The notes under the pieces are model-generated. The model ran no database searches, was not told where the DNA came from, and saw only the letters and a program-made list of their open reading frames with translations. The position numbers were made by a program, and so were the translations under genes. From SB15 sp964639245 (GTDB lineage: Bacteria; Chloroflexota; Anaerolineae; Aggregatilineales; J027), in contig CAZXCU010000006.1 in the NCBI GenBank assembly GCA_964639245.1, forward strand, positions 1-64,000: a stretch of 64,000 nt of DNA. The letters are read 5' to 3'. Each line of letters begins with the position of its first letter. The stretch's first letter is position 1. Shown here one piece after another: positions 27,744 through 36,415 of this stretch.

Positions 27744-28046
27744 GTCAATTGATAGCAAAAGTACGAAAGGTCAGGGTAAGGTGCTTCACAGAATGTCCCT
27801 TCTGTGAAATGAAGTTTCACGTTCCTGTGATTTACTAGCGGGATGGGCTATCTTTCACCCATTGTTACCTCGATAGAAATGTTTCACGAAAGGTTTGTGG
27901 CAGTTTCGATACTATATACTGATCACAACATCGTATCCCAGTATTCATAAATAGCAACTTTCGAAGATTTTATCAATTTGCTTCACAGTAGATTTACAAC
28001 ATGAAGCCCCTTACCGTGCGTTTTCGTCCTTTTGCTATAACTTGAC
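27744..28046. mobile_element. 303-bp Tn3-derived miniature element (TIME-like)
   Basis: Bounded by 37-bp terminal inverted repeats, 27744-27780 and 28010-28046, which align without gaps to the transposon end at 1018-1054; the left copy is identical and the right one differs at about ten sites. Just inside each end, 2 bp away, is a 28-bp core-like palindrome: 27783-27808 (nearly perfect, same TGTCCC centre as at 988-1015) and 27980-28007 (diverged). No open frame of note lies inside. This is the architecture of a miniature element mobilised by a Tn3 transposase in trans. I see no clean 5-bp target duplication with these borders; CCTAA occurs near both sides (27736-27740 and 28046-28050). Confidence 0.72.
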
Positions 28047-28604
28047 CTAAAAGAAATTCGAGATTATTTGTCTAAAGCAGGTGCATTTGTTGATGAGGTT
28101 AGAAGAAATCCAGCCGCAGCCCTTGATGCAGTGATCAGTGACCCGGACAAGGCATTGGATGCAGTTATCAAAATGTATCAGCGTGAAGGCAAATCGGATG
28201 AATGGATTCTTATGCGAATCAACACCAAAATTCAACGCGCCGCTTTTACCTCCGCGCTCAAAGCCGCCATGACCGACATCGAGCAGAGTCACTCTGGGCG
28301 TGCTACCAATGAAATTTATCTGGGGTTATGGGAGCGTACCGCCAAAATGCTTAAAACGGAGATGAATCTGCCCAAAAATGCCACGTTGCGTGACCATCAG
28401 CCCATTGCCGCTTTGTATTATCAGGGGTTGGCGGAAGATGGTTGCGCCAGAGAATTGGGCAGTCGGCAGGTACTAACATGGGGCGAAGCCATGTATATCA
28501 TCCAAGATGTCGCGCAATCTATCGGCAGGCAAGCCCGCGAATCTGGCGAACGTTTTGGTCTTGATGTTGCCACTGGCAGACCGCTTTTACGCGGTAAAAA
28601 TTAA
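28047..28604 (+). pseudogene. BRO/DinD-like protein, N-terminally truncated
   Basis: The frame is open from the very edge of the miniature element, with codons for KEIRDYLSKAGAFVDEV before a TTG at 28068, and continues for about 178 residues. The C-terminal part, TNEIYLGLWERTAKMLK, NATLRDHQPIAALYYQGLAE and a final GLDVATGRPLL, resembles the C-terminal half of BRO/DinD-type antirepressor proteins found on phages and in chromosomes. The usual N-terminal BRO domain is absent, so the insertion probably removed it. No ribosome site precedes the TTG. Family call is tentative; it could also be a complete small protein of unknown type. Confidence 0.42.
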
Positions 28605-28651
28605 TGAAGATGTTATCCAAAGAGGGCTGTGCTTAAGCCCTCCCTGCTCCC

Positions 28652-29731
28652 TTAGCTACTGTGACGAATATGCACAATATCGCCGTCTTGCACGATGTAA
28701 GTTTTCCCCTCTAAGCGGAACTTACCCGCTTCTTTCATCGCTTGTTCGCTACCCAGCGTAATCAAATCTTGGTAGGCCATCACTTCGGCACGGATGAAGC
28801 CTTTTTGCAAATCGGAATGGATTGCGCCGGCGGCTTCTGGCGCAGTTGCCCCCACCCGTACACTCCATGCCCGCACTTCATCTTTCCCCACAGTGAAAAA
28901 GGATTGCAGGTGAAGCAGTTCATACGCCGCCCGAATCGCCCGTTTGGTAATCGGTTCAGCGATGCCATATTCCTGCAAAAACACCGCCGCATCCTCTTTC
29001 CCCAACTGAGAAATTTCTGCCTCAATTTTGCCCTGCAAACTGAGTGTTTGGGCTTTTTTATGCGGGTAAGAGACGATCTCATCGGCAGGCCGCAGTTCAT
29101 CTCCGGTGTTAAATACCAGCAGCATCGGCTTCTGGGAGAGGAAACCAAACCCACGTAGCGATTTTTCCTCCTCCGCTTCGATTTCAATATCTCGCAAGGG
29201 GATTTCATCTTCGAGCGTGGCTTTCAAACGCTGCATGAGGGCGATTTCCGCTTCAATTTTGTCCCGTCCGACTTTGGCAGCTTTATTTAATTCTGCGTGC
29301 AGCCGTTCCAGCCGCTTTTCAATCATGATGAGGTCAGACAGCAAAAATTCAGTGTCTACCGTTTCCACATCGCGTTTGGGGTCAATCGTGATTTCGGGAT
29401 GGGGAACCGCATCATCTTCAAAAGCGCGGACGACATGCACAAAACCATCGACCTGCGCTAACTCATTCTTCAGTTGACCGCTTAACCCGCTTTCCCCGAA
29501 TCCTTTGTCCACGCCTGCAATATCGCTGAAAGTGACGGTTGCATAGGCATATTTTTTGGGTTCATACATGGCAATCAATTTGTCTACGCGGTCATCCGGC
29601 ACATTGACCACGGCATTAAACACTTCAAGTTGTCCACTCGACACCGCCCCTGTTGGACGGTTAAGCCCCGTTAAGGCGTTAAAAATGGTGGTCTTGCTGC
29701 TGTTGGGCAGCCCGATAATTCCTAAGCGCAT
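28652..29731 (-). CDS. ychF: YchF/OLA1-family ATPase
   Basis: A 359-residue Obg-related P-loop protein that hydrolyses ATP in preference to GTP and associates with ribosomes. Visible motifs are the P-loop in GIIGLPNSSKTTIFNALTG (about 4-22), DIAGVDKG (G3), FNTGDE in the place of the usual NKxD/NxxE base-recognition motif, and a C-terminal TGS-like domain (about 275-357) with VGATAPEAAGAIHSD and IVQDGDIVHIRH. The P-loop has serine where the second glycine is normally found (NSSK for NVGK), which is unusual. The start at 29731 abuts the stop of the aminotransferase gene by 2 bp, so the two are one transcript. Confidence 0.88.
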   Translation of the reverse strand: MRLGIIGLPNSSKTTIFNALTGLNRPTGAVSSGQLEVFNAVVNVPDDRVDKLIAMYEPKKYAYATVTFSDIAGVDKGFGESGLSGQLKNELAQVDGFVHVVRAFEDDAVPHPEITIDPKRDVETVDTEFLLSDLIMIEKRLERLHAELNKAAKVGRDKIEAEIALMQRLKATLEDEIPLRDIEIEAEEEKSLRGFGFLSQKPMLLVFNTGDELRPADEIVSYPHKKAQTLSLQGKIEAEISQLGKEDAAVFLQEYGIAEPITKRAIRAAYELLHLQSFFTVGKDEVRAWSVRVGATAPEAAGAIHSDLQKGFIRAEVMAYQDLITLGSEQAMKEAGKFRLEGKTYIVQDGDIVHIRHSS

Positions 29732-29733
29732 GG

Positions 29734-30831
29734 TTATTCCTGTTCCAAAAGGGCGCTTGCCACCCTTTTTGCATCTTCAAATGAAAGTTCGGGATAAAGC
29801 GGCAGCGACAAAATACGCGGTGTTGCGGTCATTAAATTCGGCAAATCGTGGGGAAATGTTTTTACCCGTTGAACATAGGCGGGCTGACGGTGAATCGGTT
29901 GGGGATAGTGAATGCCTGTGCCAATACCCTTTTCCCGCAAATTGTGCATGACTTGTTCCCGATTTTCAACCTGCACCACATATAAATGATAAACATGTTC
30001 GGCGTTTGGTCGAACCGTTGGCAGCACCAAAGACGATGCTTGTAAGGTTTCATCATAAAATTCAGCCAGTTCGCGCCGCTTCTGGTTATCGGCATCCAGA
30101 TGACGAAGTTTCACCCGCAAAATAGCCGCTTGCAATTCATCCAAGCGTGAATTCATGCCTGCATCATCGCTAATATAGCGGGAACGCCATCCATACTGGC
30201 GCAACGCTAGCATTTTTTCATATAAAGTTGGGTCTTGGGTGACAACTGCCCCGCCATCACCAAATGCCCCTAGATTTTTGGTGGGATAAAAACTAAAACA
30301 TCCAATCACGCCCATACTACCAACACGCCGATTTTTATACCGTGCGCCATGGGCTTGGGCGCAGTCCTCTATCAGATAGAGACGATGTTTTTCAGCAAGA
30401 GCTTGAAGCACGTCTAAATCGGCAGACTGCCCGTAAATGTGAACGGCAATAATCGCTTTTGTGCGCGGTGTGATGGCTTGTTCAACGGCCATTCCATCCA
30501 GCGTATAAAATTCAGGGTCAATGTCTACCAAAATCGGAGTCGCCCCGACCAATTCAATCGCGGCTACAGTTGCGACGGCGGTATGTCCGGTGGTAATGAC
30601 TTCATCGCCAGCGCCAATGTCAAGGGCGCGTAAGGCAATTTCAATGGCATCCGTGCCATTAGCAACGCCAACCGCGTAATTTGTTTCGCAGTAGGCGGCA
30701 AATTCAGCTTCAAAGGCGGCGGTTTCTTTGCCTAAGATGTACCACCCACTGGACAGCACATGCTGAACGGCCTCATCAATTTCTTTCTGATAGGCATGGT
30801 AGGTTGCACCGGGATTGGCCTGTAAAATCAT
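29734..30831 (-). CDS. DegT/DnrJ/EryC1/StrS-family sugar aminotransferase
   Basis: A 365-residue PLP-dependent aminotransferase of the family that makes amino sugars or regulates surface glycan synthesis. The PLP lysine is in CFSFYPTKNLGAFGDGG (about residue 186), an aspartate that holds the pyridine nitrogen is in LIEDCAQAHGA, and the substrate loop YGWRSRY is present. Typical length. The usual substrates are nucleotide-linked 3- or 4-keto sugars; no sugar-nucleotide genes lie next to it, so the product is not predictable. It is cotranscribed with ychF. Confidence 0.88.
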   Translation of the reverse strand: MILQANPGATYHAYQKEIDEAVQHVLSSGWYILGKETAAFEAEFAAYCETNYAVGVANGTDAIEIALRALDIGAGDEVITTGHTAVATVAAIELVGATPILVDIDPEFYTLDGMAVEQAITPRTKAIIAVHIYGQSADLDVLQALAEKHRLYLIEDCAQAHGARYKNRRVGSMGVIGCFSFYPTKNLGAFGDGGAVVTQDPTLYEKMLALRQYGWRSRYISDDAGMNSRLDELQAAILRVKLRHLDADNQKRRELAEFYDETLQASSLVLPTVRPNAEHVYHLYVVQVENREQVMHNLREKGIGTGIHYPQPIHRQPAYVQRVKTFPHDLPNLMTATPRILSLPLYPELSFEDAKRVASALLEQE

Positions 30832-30948
30832 AGGTCGCTGACCGTCACTCGCTTATTGCGTAGAAAAACCGCCGCTATAGTAGCGGATAGTGCTGGTAAT
30901 CACAACCTTGACCTATAGGGAAGATACCGTTACACTAAGTTGTAAGAT

Positions 30949-31020
30949 GTCCCCGTAGCTCAGCGGATAGAGCGTTGGCCTCCGGAGCCAGAGGCACAGG
31001 TTCGAGTCCTGTCGGGGACA
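30949..31020 (+). tRNA. tRNA-Arg (anticodon CCG)
   Basis: Cloverleaf visible: acceptor stem GTCCCCG with CGGGGAC, D-arm GCTC...GAGC, anticodon stem-loop with loop CTCCGGA giving anticodon CCG (arginine, codon CGG), and a T-arm with GTTCGAGTC. The discriminator is A and CCA is not encoded. It sits at the left edge of the RHS region, a usual place for acquired DNA. Confidence 0.93.
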
Positions 31021-31042
31021 CCTAAGAAAAAATGTCTCGAAC

Positions 31043-31070
31043 AATCCAGCTTTTCCGGGCTGGATTTTTG
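31043..31070 (+). terminator. Rho-independent terminator after tRNA-Arg
   Basis: AATCCAGC (31043-31050) pairs with GCTGGATT (31059-31066), 8-bp stem and 8-nt loop, followed by TTTTG. Confidence 0.75.
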
Positions 31071-31271
31071 ATTCATCGCTAACGCTGAAGCACTCCCTCC
31101 ATCGCCAGACCTCCATCCCCTTGGGCAGCTAGTCCGCATAAGTAAGTAAATGGCAAAGACATCACGCTGACTTTTGCAACCAGTCCCGATGGCGGGATTT
31201 GCGATATTTACGTTGACCAGAATTTCTGGGGCAGTTGGGATACCTACACAGCAACCGCAGGCGAAACCTCT

Positions 31272-33149
31272 GTGGCGATTTCTGCTTACCAGTTCAAAGG
31301 GCATGTGGTGGAGATTCACAACCGTCGTGCCAATCATCCCCTCTCCACAGGCAATAAATTGGCCTTCAAACAACTCACGGTGGTCGGCAGCTTTTATCAA
31401 CACACGTTACAACACAGCTATGATACGGTTTCGCGGCTCAAGCAAACCGCCTATCGCACAGGCGACGCGGTGACAGGCACACCCTTCCATGAATACAATT
31501 TTACCTATGATTTAGCGGGAAATAGGACAAATCAGACCGTTAAATTGAACGGCGTAGTCAACGCGAATGTGAATTACTCCTATAATGACTTCAACCAACT
31601 CCTTAGTGATGGAGTCAACACCTACGCCTACGATGCCAATGGCAACTTAAGCACGATTAACGGCGCAGTCGCATATACATGGGATCGCGCCAATCGGCTG
31701 CTCAGTCATGGTGGGAGTGCCTACACTTACAATGGCGTGGGGCATCGGCTGTCGCAAACTATCGGCATCAATGTGACCCAGTATTTACAGGATGTCCAAC
31801 CAAGTTTATCCAAACTTTTATCCGCTACCACAGGCGCGAACACAACCCGCTATGTGCATGATGGGATGGGCATTCACAGCCAAGAAAATCCTGATGGCAC
31901 ATGGAATTACATGCTGTTGGATGGGTTGGGCAGCGTGCGTGGCTTAATTGATGCCAGCCCGAATGTGTTAGGCACACGCCAATATGACCCCTATGGCAAT
32001 GTGTGGAATACAACAGGGAGTGCCAATACACCCTTTGACTATATTGGTCAACTAAAAGACATCAACAATTTACTTCATTTTCGAGCGCGTTACTACAACC
32101 CTTCTTTAGCCAATTTCAACAGCCTTGATATTGTAGAAGCATCGAATAGATATTTTTACGCTTTTGCCAACCCTATCACCTACACTGACCCAAGTGGTGA
32201 GTTCCCATGCTTTGGTATTTGCGAGAAAGTTGAGCAAGGCGTTGATGCCGTTGGTAATTTTATAGATGACCCAGTGGGAGGCGTAGTATCAGCTTCTGCC
32301 AACGCTATAGATACTATTGGTTTAGAGGATGAATTTGTAGGCTTCGCCAAAGGTTGGGGTAAAAGAGTTGAGCAGAGTCGCGGCGCTTTTGCCGACTCTT
32401 TACTTGGCATAAATTGGACAACACAAGAAGTTCAGGAACATCCTAAAGAAACCGCAGTTATTTTGGGAATATTAATCGGTATAGAATTTGCACTATTAGG
32501 TCAACCAGTTGCAGGTCTTGGTGCAACTACTAATGTAGTAGGTCAAGCACTTTTTACCGATAGATATGATGTGTCTGCGAATCAAGCCGTTAAAAGTGCA
32601 TTGATAGATTCTGTGGCAGGAGGAGCAGCAGGGTATTTAATTTCATTAGTGCCAGGATTAAACTTTGGCAGCAGCGTTCTTGCAAATGCCGTAGGAAGGG
32701 CTGGCGCGTTTGGGCTTATCAACTCTCTACAAGGTGCAGGTACAAAAGTTGGAAATCAAATTCTTTTAGATAAAAATTATTCTTTTAATGACTATGTTCG
32801 TGGCGCAGAAGATGATTTTCTAATGGGATTTGTTCTTTCATTGGTTTTTGATACTCCCGCTATGATCTCTGGTATATTAAAAAGTCGCTCACCTATTTCA
32901 AATAATATTACGCCAGCCTTAACAGAATTGATGCGCAGGCGTGAACTAGGTCATCGGTTTGTAACAGACCCATTTAGAAATATTCCGGGGAAAATAGCAA
33001 GTGATATAGAACGTCGCCTTCTGTATCAGGTATATGGAGTGATAGTTAGTACCAATATATTTGTTCCATCTTTGAGTTATATTGATGAAAATTATGTACC
33101 TATAAAAAATTTATTCAATCTTGATAATCTACAGATTTGTTTAGGATAG
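31272..33149 (+). CDS. RHS/YD-repeat protein with C-terminal tip domain, 5' truncated
   Basis: The frame is already open from about 31146 with no ATG; 31272 is a GTG inside a coding beta-strand. The upstream codons encode a lectin-like stretch (DGGICDIYVDQNFWGSW) related to the modules of the giant surface protein. After that come YD repeats (residues about 40-200), then the RHS core with LDGLGSVRGLID, RQYDPYGNVW and LLHFRARYYNPSLANFNSLD, ending in the DPSG junction near residue 318. The remaining 300 residues are a variable tip rich in hydrophobic Gly/Ala stretches, possibly membrane-acting; I do not recognise it. The N-terminal secretion part is missing, so this is a displaced fragment of a polymorphic toxin. 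Its AT content is high beyond the core. Confidence 0.8.
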   Translation: MAISAYQFKGHVVEIHNRRANHPLSTGNKLAFKQLTVVGSFYQHTLQHSYDTVSRLKQTAYRTGDAVTGTPFHEYNFTYDLAGNRTNQTVKLNGVVNANVNYSYNDFNQLLSDGVNTYAYDANGNLSTINGAVAYTWDRANRLLSHGGSAYTYNGVGHRLSQTIGINVTQYLQDVQPSLSKLLSATTGANTTRYVHDGMGIHSQENPDGTWNYMLLDGLGSVRGLIDASPNVLGTRQYDPYGNVWNTTGSANTPFDYIGQLKDINNLLHFRARYYNPSLANFNSLDIVEASNRYFYAFANPITYTDPSGEFPCFGICEKVEQGVDAVGNFIDDPVGGVVSASANAIDTIGLEDEFVGFAKGWGKRVEQSRGAFADSLLGINWTTQEVQEHPKETAVILGILIGIEFALLGQPVAGLGATTNVVGQALFTDRYDVSANQAVKSALIDSVAGGAAGYLISLVPGLNFGSSVLANAVGRAGAFGLINSLQGAGTKVGNQILLDKNYSFNDYVRGAEDDFLMGFVLSLVFDTPAMISGILKSRSPISNNITPALTELMRRRELGHRFVTDPFRNIPGKIASDIERRLLYQVYGVIVSTNIFVPSLSYIDENYVPIKNLFNLDNLQICLG

Positions 33150-33176
33150 AGCAAGTAGAATGTAAAGGTTAAAGGT

Positions 33177-33350
33177 ATGAAAAGCGATATTATGCAGTTT
33201 TTGGCTTCTATTGGAATAATTATATTAGCAATAATTTTTTATGGGATTTTGTTCGGAGACAAAGTTTTTGTATTGTGCGGAGCGGCTTGTTTTACATTCT
33301 GTTTAGGCGTTATAGCCGTTATTTATGACCAGCTAAAGCATAATAAATAG
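33177..33350 (+). CDS. 57-residue two-helix membrane protein, candidate immunity
   Basis: A small gene with an AAAGGT ribosome site just upstream. The product has two hydrophobic segments (about residues 8-25 and 30-50) separated by GDK, and a basic end. It lies 27 bp after the first RHS tip and before the second RHS cassette. In polymorphic toxin loci the gene directly after a toxin tip is usually its immunity partner, and a membrane protein fits a membrane-acting tip. Function is inferred from position alone. Confidence 0.5.
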   Translation: MKSDIMQFLASIGIIILAIIFYGILFGDKVFVLCGAACFTFCLGVIAVIYDQLKHNK

Positions 33351-33384
33351 TTACAACAAAAACAATTTAAATATATTCTTAAAA

Positions 33385-34785
33385 GTGAATTACGAAGCCA
33401 ATTATTTGCTCAGTCATGGCGGAAACAGCTATGCTTATAATGGTCTGGGGCAACGTGTTTCGCAAACTGTAGGCGGAAATGTGACTCAGTATTTGCAGGA
33501 TGTGCAGCCTTCGTTGCACAAATTATTAGCGGCGACGACAGGCACAAACACCACCCGCTATATTCACGACCCACTTGGGATTCATCTCCAAATAAATCAG
33601 ACTGGCGCTTGGGACTATATGCTGACGGATGGGTTAGGCAGCGTGCGCGGCGTAATTGATGACAATGCCAATTCGGTTGCCACCATGCAGTATGAGTCTT
33701 ATGGCGAAATTTGGGACAGTACAGGGACACAACCCAACTTTAAATTCACGGGTGAGCAAACCGATAGCAATGGTTTGCTCTATTTAAGGGCAAGACATTT
33801 CAATCCAACTTTGGGGATTTTCCCAAATCTCGACCCATTAGAATTTCCTAATCGTTACTCCTATACAAATGCAAATCCGACCAATAACATTGATCCATTT
33901 GGTTTGTATGGTATGAAAGATTTGATTAGTTTATATGCCAACAATACTTGTAGTCCTTTTAGGCGACCAACAGGGTTACGGCAGTCTTCTGATTGTCAAT
34001 GGGATGACTATGATGAGTTACAAGATTTATTTCCAGATATACAACAATATGCACAAAAATGGAATCCCGCCAGTTCAGGTTTATCTGATTTAGCCTTTGC
34101 AGCCATCATGATAGGGATACTTCATGAGGAGAGTAGATTGGAAAGAAGGGATATAAGAAGTATCAGCACTGAAGTATCAGATATAATTGGAAGAATTTGG
34201 CAAGAAACAGGTGATTTTACCTATTATTATTTATGTGCTGATGAAATTCTCACATATAATACAAGTGATCCAACTATGGGAATTGCTAATCTCCGTCCAA
34301 GTGTGGTTGAACAGATATTAACAGGTATCATTCCTGTTCCTTATGAGGTTGAAGCTGATACAACTATTGATTTTGTTGGTTACGAGCAACTTGGAGACTT
34401 GCTTGAAATGAAACCTTTATTTCAAAAAGCTAATCCTTCTTGTAGCGAACAAGATCAAATTTACCGTTTTCTAACTCAGACCGATCAATACTCTCTTGAA
34501 TTATTAGCTGCTAATCTAAGTCGAGGGGTTCAGAGAGCTAGACGTTTAGGAATTTCCCCATCCCCTTTTAATTTATCGTCGTGGCATAGTCGTGGAGTAC
34601 AGTCAGAAGGAGAACTTAAGGCAGATCGTGATAGAATAAGCTCTCAAGCATTGGGGAGTGGGGTTGATTATGCAAATAGAGTATTGCCTCATATTGAAGA
34701 GATTGTATCAGGCTCTTGTGATTTTGGGATTACTTGGCCTCAATTTGACTCATACTCTGCTTCAGAAAGTCAATTTATAGAATGA
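33385..34785 (+). CDS. Orphan RHS tip cassette with lysozyme-like C-terminal domain
   Basis: A 466-residue frame opening with GTG at 33385 and no good ribosome site. The first 170 residues repeat the RHS core of the preceding gene (ANYLLSHGGNSYAYNGLG, LTDGLGSVRGVIDDN, LLYLRARHFNPTLGIF) and end at NNIDPFGLYG, where a different tip begins. This is the layout of an orphan rhs tip. The tip contains ILHEESRLERR and, about 50 residues on, TMGIANLRPS; a Glu in a helix followed by a GxANLxPS loop resembles lytic transglycosylases and goose-type lysozymes. A peptidoglycan-cutting role is inferred. The displaced core gives material for recombination with a full RHS gene. Confidence 0.7.
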   Translation: MNYEANYLLSHGGNSYAYNGLGQRVSQTVGGNVTQYLQDVQPSLHKLLAATTGTNTTRYIHDPLGIHLQINQTGAWDYMLTDGLGSVRGVIDDNANSVATMQYESYGEIWDSTGTQPNFKFTGEQTDSNGLLYLRARHFNPTLGIFPNLDPLEFPNRYSYTNANPTNNIDPFGLYGMKDLISLYANNTCSPFRRPTGLRQSSDCQWDDYDELQDLFPDIQQYAQKWNPASSGLSDLAFAAIMIGILHEESRLERRDIRSISTEVSDIIGRIWQETGDFTYYYLCADEILTYNTSDPTMGIANLRPSVVEQILTGIIPVPYEVEADTTIDFVGYEQLGDLLEMKPLFQKANPSCSEQDQIYRFLTQTDQYSLELLAANLSRGVQRARRLGISPSPFNLSSWHSRGVQSEGELKADRDRISSQALGSGVDYANRVLPHIEEIVSGSCDFGITWPQFDSYSASESQFIE

Positions 34786-34924
34786 GTATATTCTTTAAAT
34801 TTTTTATTCACGTAATTTATTAAACTATAACCATACTCTCGCAAGGGAATAATTTTAATATACTATGCAATTTGCCTTAAGTGGAGCATAAATTGCTGTA
34901 CGATTTCATTCAAAGGAAGCGTAT

Positions 34925-35836
34925 ATGAGAAAAAAATATCTTATGTTATTTTTTTCAGCAATATTCATTTTTACTACTATTATCTTTATTATTAAAGATG
35001 ATAGTGCGATCCCTTTATCTGGACAATATATCATGTTTAATTGTAGTAAACCATACAGTACTTGGGACGATGATCAAATATACTTAGTTAAACCAGATGG
35101 GAGTAATTTAACGAGAGTTCCAACGAAGGTTGTGGGTAGGTATTCGCAACTAGATTGGTCTCCTGATAGTAAATGGATTGCTTTAAGTTATCAGAAAAAA
35201 AACCAAAACTTCAATATTGTATTGATGCAACCAGATGGAGATAATTTACACAGGCTAACTGATAGCTCCATAGGTTCTGAATTTTCCCCAACTTGGTCTC
35301 CTGATGGTAAGTGGATTGCTTATCTAACAGATTATCCTCAATGGCAGATTAATATTGCTAGCCTGGATGGGAAAATAAGAAACACTATTTTAGTGGATGG
35401 AATAGTACCTAGTTCAGAAATAGTCTGGTCTCCTAATGACGATTGGATAGCCTTTCACTCAAAGAATGGAATATATAGAGTGCATTCAGACGGAACAAAC
35501 TTACAAAAAATCGTTAGTAATTCTAATTTTACAGTTAGCGATTGGTCAATAAAAGAACAACTTTTGCTAACCTCTTTAGAAAATACAAGTTTGTCCAATT
35601 TAGTCATTCTTTCCCTTGAAAAAGATATTAAAATACATAATATAACTAGGTATCTACAAGGAAATCAGTATAGTGGAAATTTTTCTCAGGACGGAGATTA
35701 TATTGTTTTTACATCAACTCATAATGATTTTCCTCCACAATTATATATATTGGAGACTCAAACTAATACAGTAAAACAACTGACTAATCTGGAATGTACA
35801 GCAACTTCTCCCACTTGGTCGCCCATAATCAAATGA
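34925..35836 (+). CDS. TolB-like beta-propeller protein, membrane-anchored
   Basis: A 303-residue protein with one N-terminal hydrophobic helix (about 5-22) and then repeats of the TolB type: WSPDSKWIAL, WSPDGKWIAY, WSPNDDWIAF, each with an Asp and Trp at set places. There are four to six blades, the last ending TSPTWSPIIK. It lies 139 bp after the second RHS cassette, in the most AT-rich part of the window, and has a GGAAG ribosome site. It could bind peptidoglycan-associated partners, or serve as immunity for the lysozyme-like tip. Neither is shown. A better conserved relative is at 38829. Confidence 0.72.
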   Translation: MRKKYLMLFFSAIFIFTTIIFIIKDDSAIPLSGQYIMFNCSKPYSTWDDDQIYLVKPDGSNLTRVPTKVVGRYSQLDWSPDSKWIALSYQKKNQNFNIVLMQPDGDNLHRLTDSSIGSEFSPTWSPDGKWIAYLTDYPQWQINIASLDGKIRNTILVDGIVPSSEIVWSPNDDWIAFHSKNGIYRVHSDGTNLQKIVSNSNFTVSDWSIKEQLLLTSLENTSLSNLVILSLEKDIKIHNITRYLQGNQYSGNFSQDGDYIVFTSTHNDFPPQLYILETQTNTVKQLTNLECTATSPTWSPIIK

Positions 35837-35950
35837 TTAGTAATGTTAGCTATGTTTCTAGCATGAGGATGTGAGTCTGAACAAATGAGGTGTTATTTTT
35901 GGTATAATCAAGGTCGCGGTAGTGGATGGGTTGGTCATACAAACTACAAG

Positions 35951-36214
35951 TTATGAAATTTTGTTTTGCGTAAAATTTAAGGCTTGAACAAGCACGCGGA
36001 CTAATTCTAAGGCACTTTGTTTCGCTTCCACTGTCGCTAAATGGTTGGCTTCCATCAATAAGGCGTGGTCAATATCATCTAATTGCAGTTCATCCTCATA
36101 GAAATACAGCAAGGGAACTTCCAGCGCTTTAGCAAATTCAGGGACTTCGGTAGCATAGACACGGCGTTTGCCAATTTCATAACGTTCGTATCCCTCCCGA
36201 AGTTTCAGTATCAA
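35951..36214 (-). pseudogene. XRE-family regulator, N-terminally truncated
   Basis: 87 codons whose first half, YERYEIGKRRVYATEVPEFAKALEVPLLYFYEDELQL, is the second half of a helix-turn-helix XRE domain with its usual continuation. The first two helices of the domain are missing and no start codon with a ribosome site is present. The C-terminal tail has the same plan as the remnant at 36416-36694, so the two are degraded paralogues. Confidence 0.55.
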
Positions 36215-36218
36215 AGCT

Positions 36219-36374
36219 TTAAAAACTCACGACTTTGCCATTGGTCGTATCGCGCAGTTTTTGTCCACTGAGGGTAATCCAATGGGCGGTTGCCACGACA
36301 TCACCAATCGGCAAATCCCACTGCTCTTCAAACTCGTTTTTCCCCAGATCGTGGTGAACAAGGTCAGCTCATGT
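36219..36374 (-). pseudogene. C-terminal remnant of an unidentified gene
   Basis: About 50 codons in frame: FEEQWDLPIGDVVATAHW, ITLSGQKLRDTTNGKVVSF and a stop at 36219-36221. The sequence reads like real protein and lies between two broken XRE genes. No family recognised. It marks a stretch of gene decay. Confidence 0.35.
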
Positions 36375-36415
36375 GTGCGCCAAGCACGCTTATTTGGCGG
36401 TCATCTTATTTAAGC

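Noticed and set aside
1056..27744. Whole 26.7 kb as one composite transposon
   Set aside because: The terminal repeats face away from the interval, so it lies outside both elements; only the core sites could excise it.
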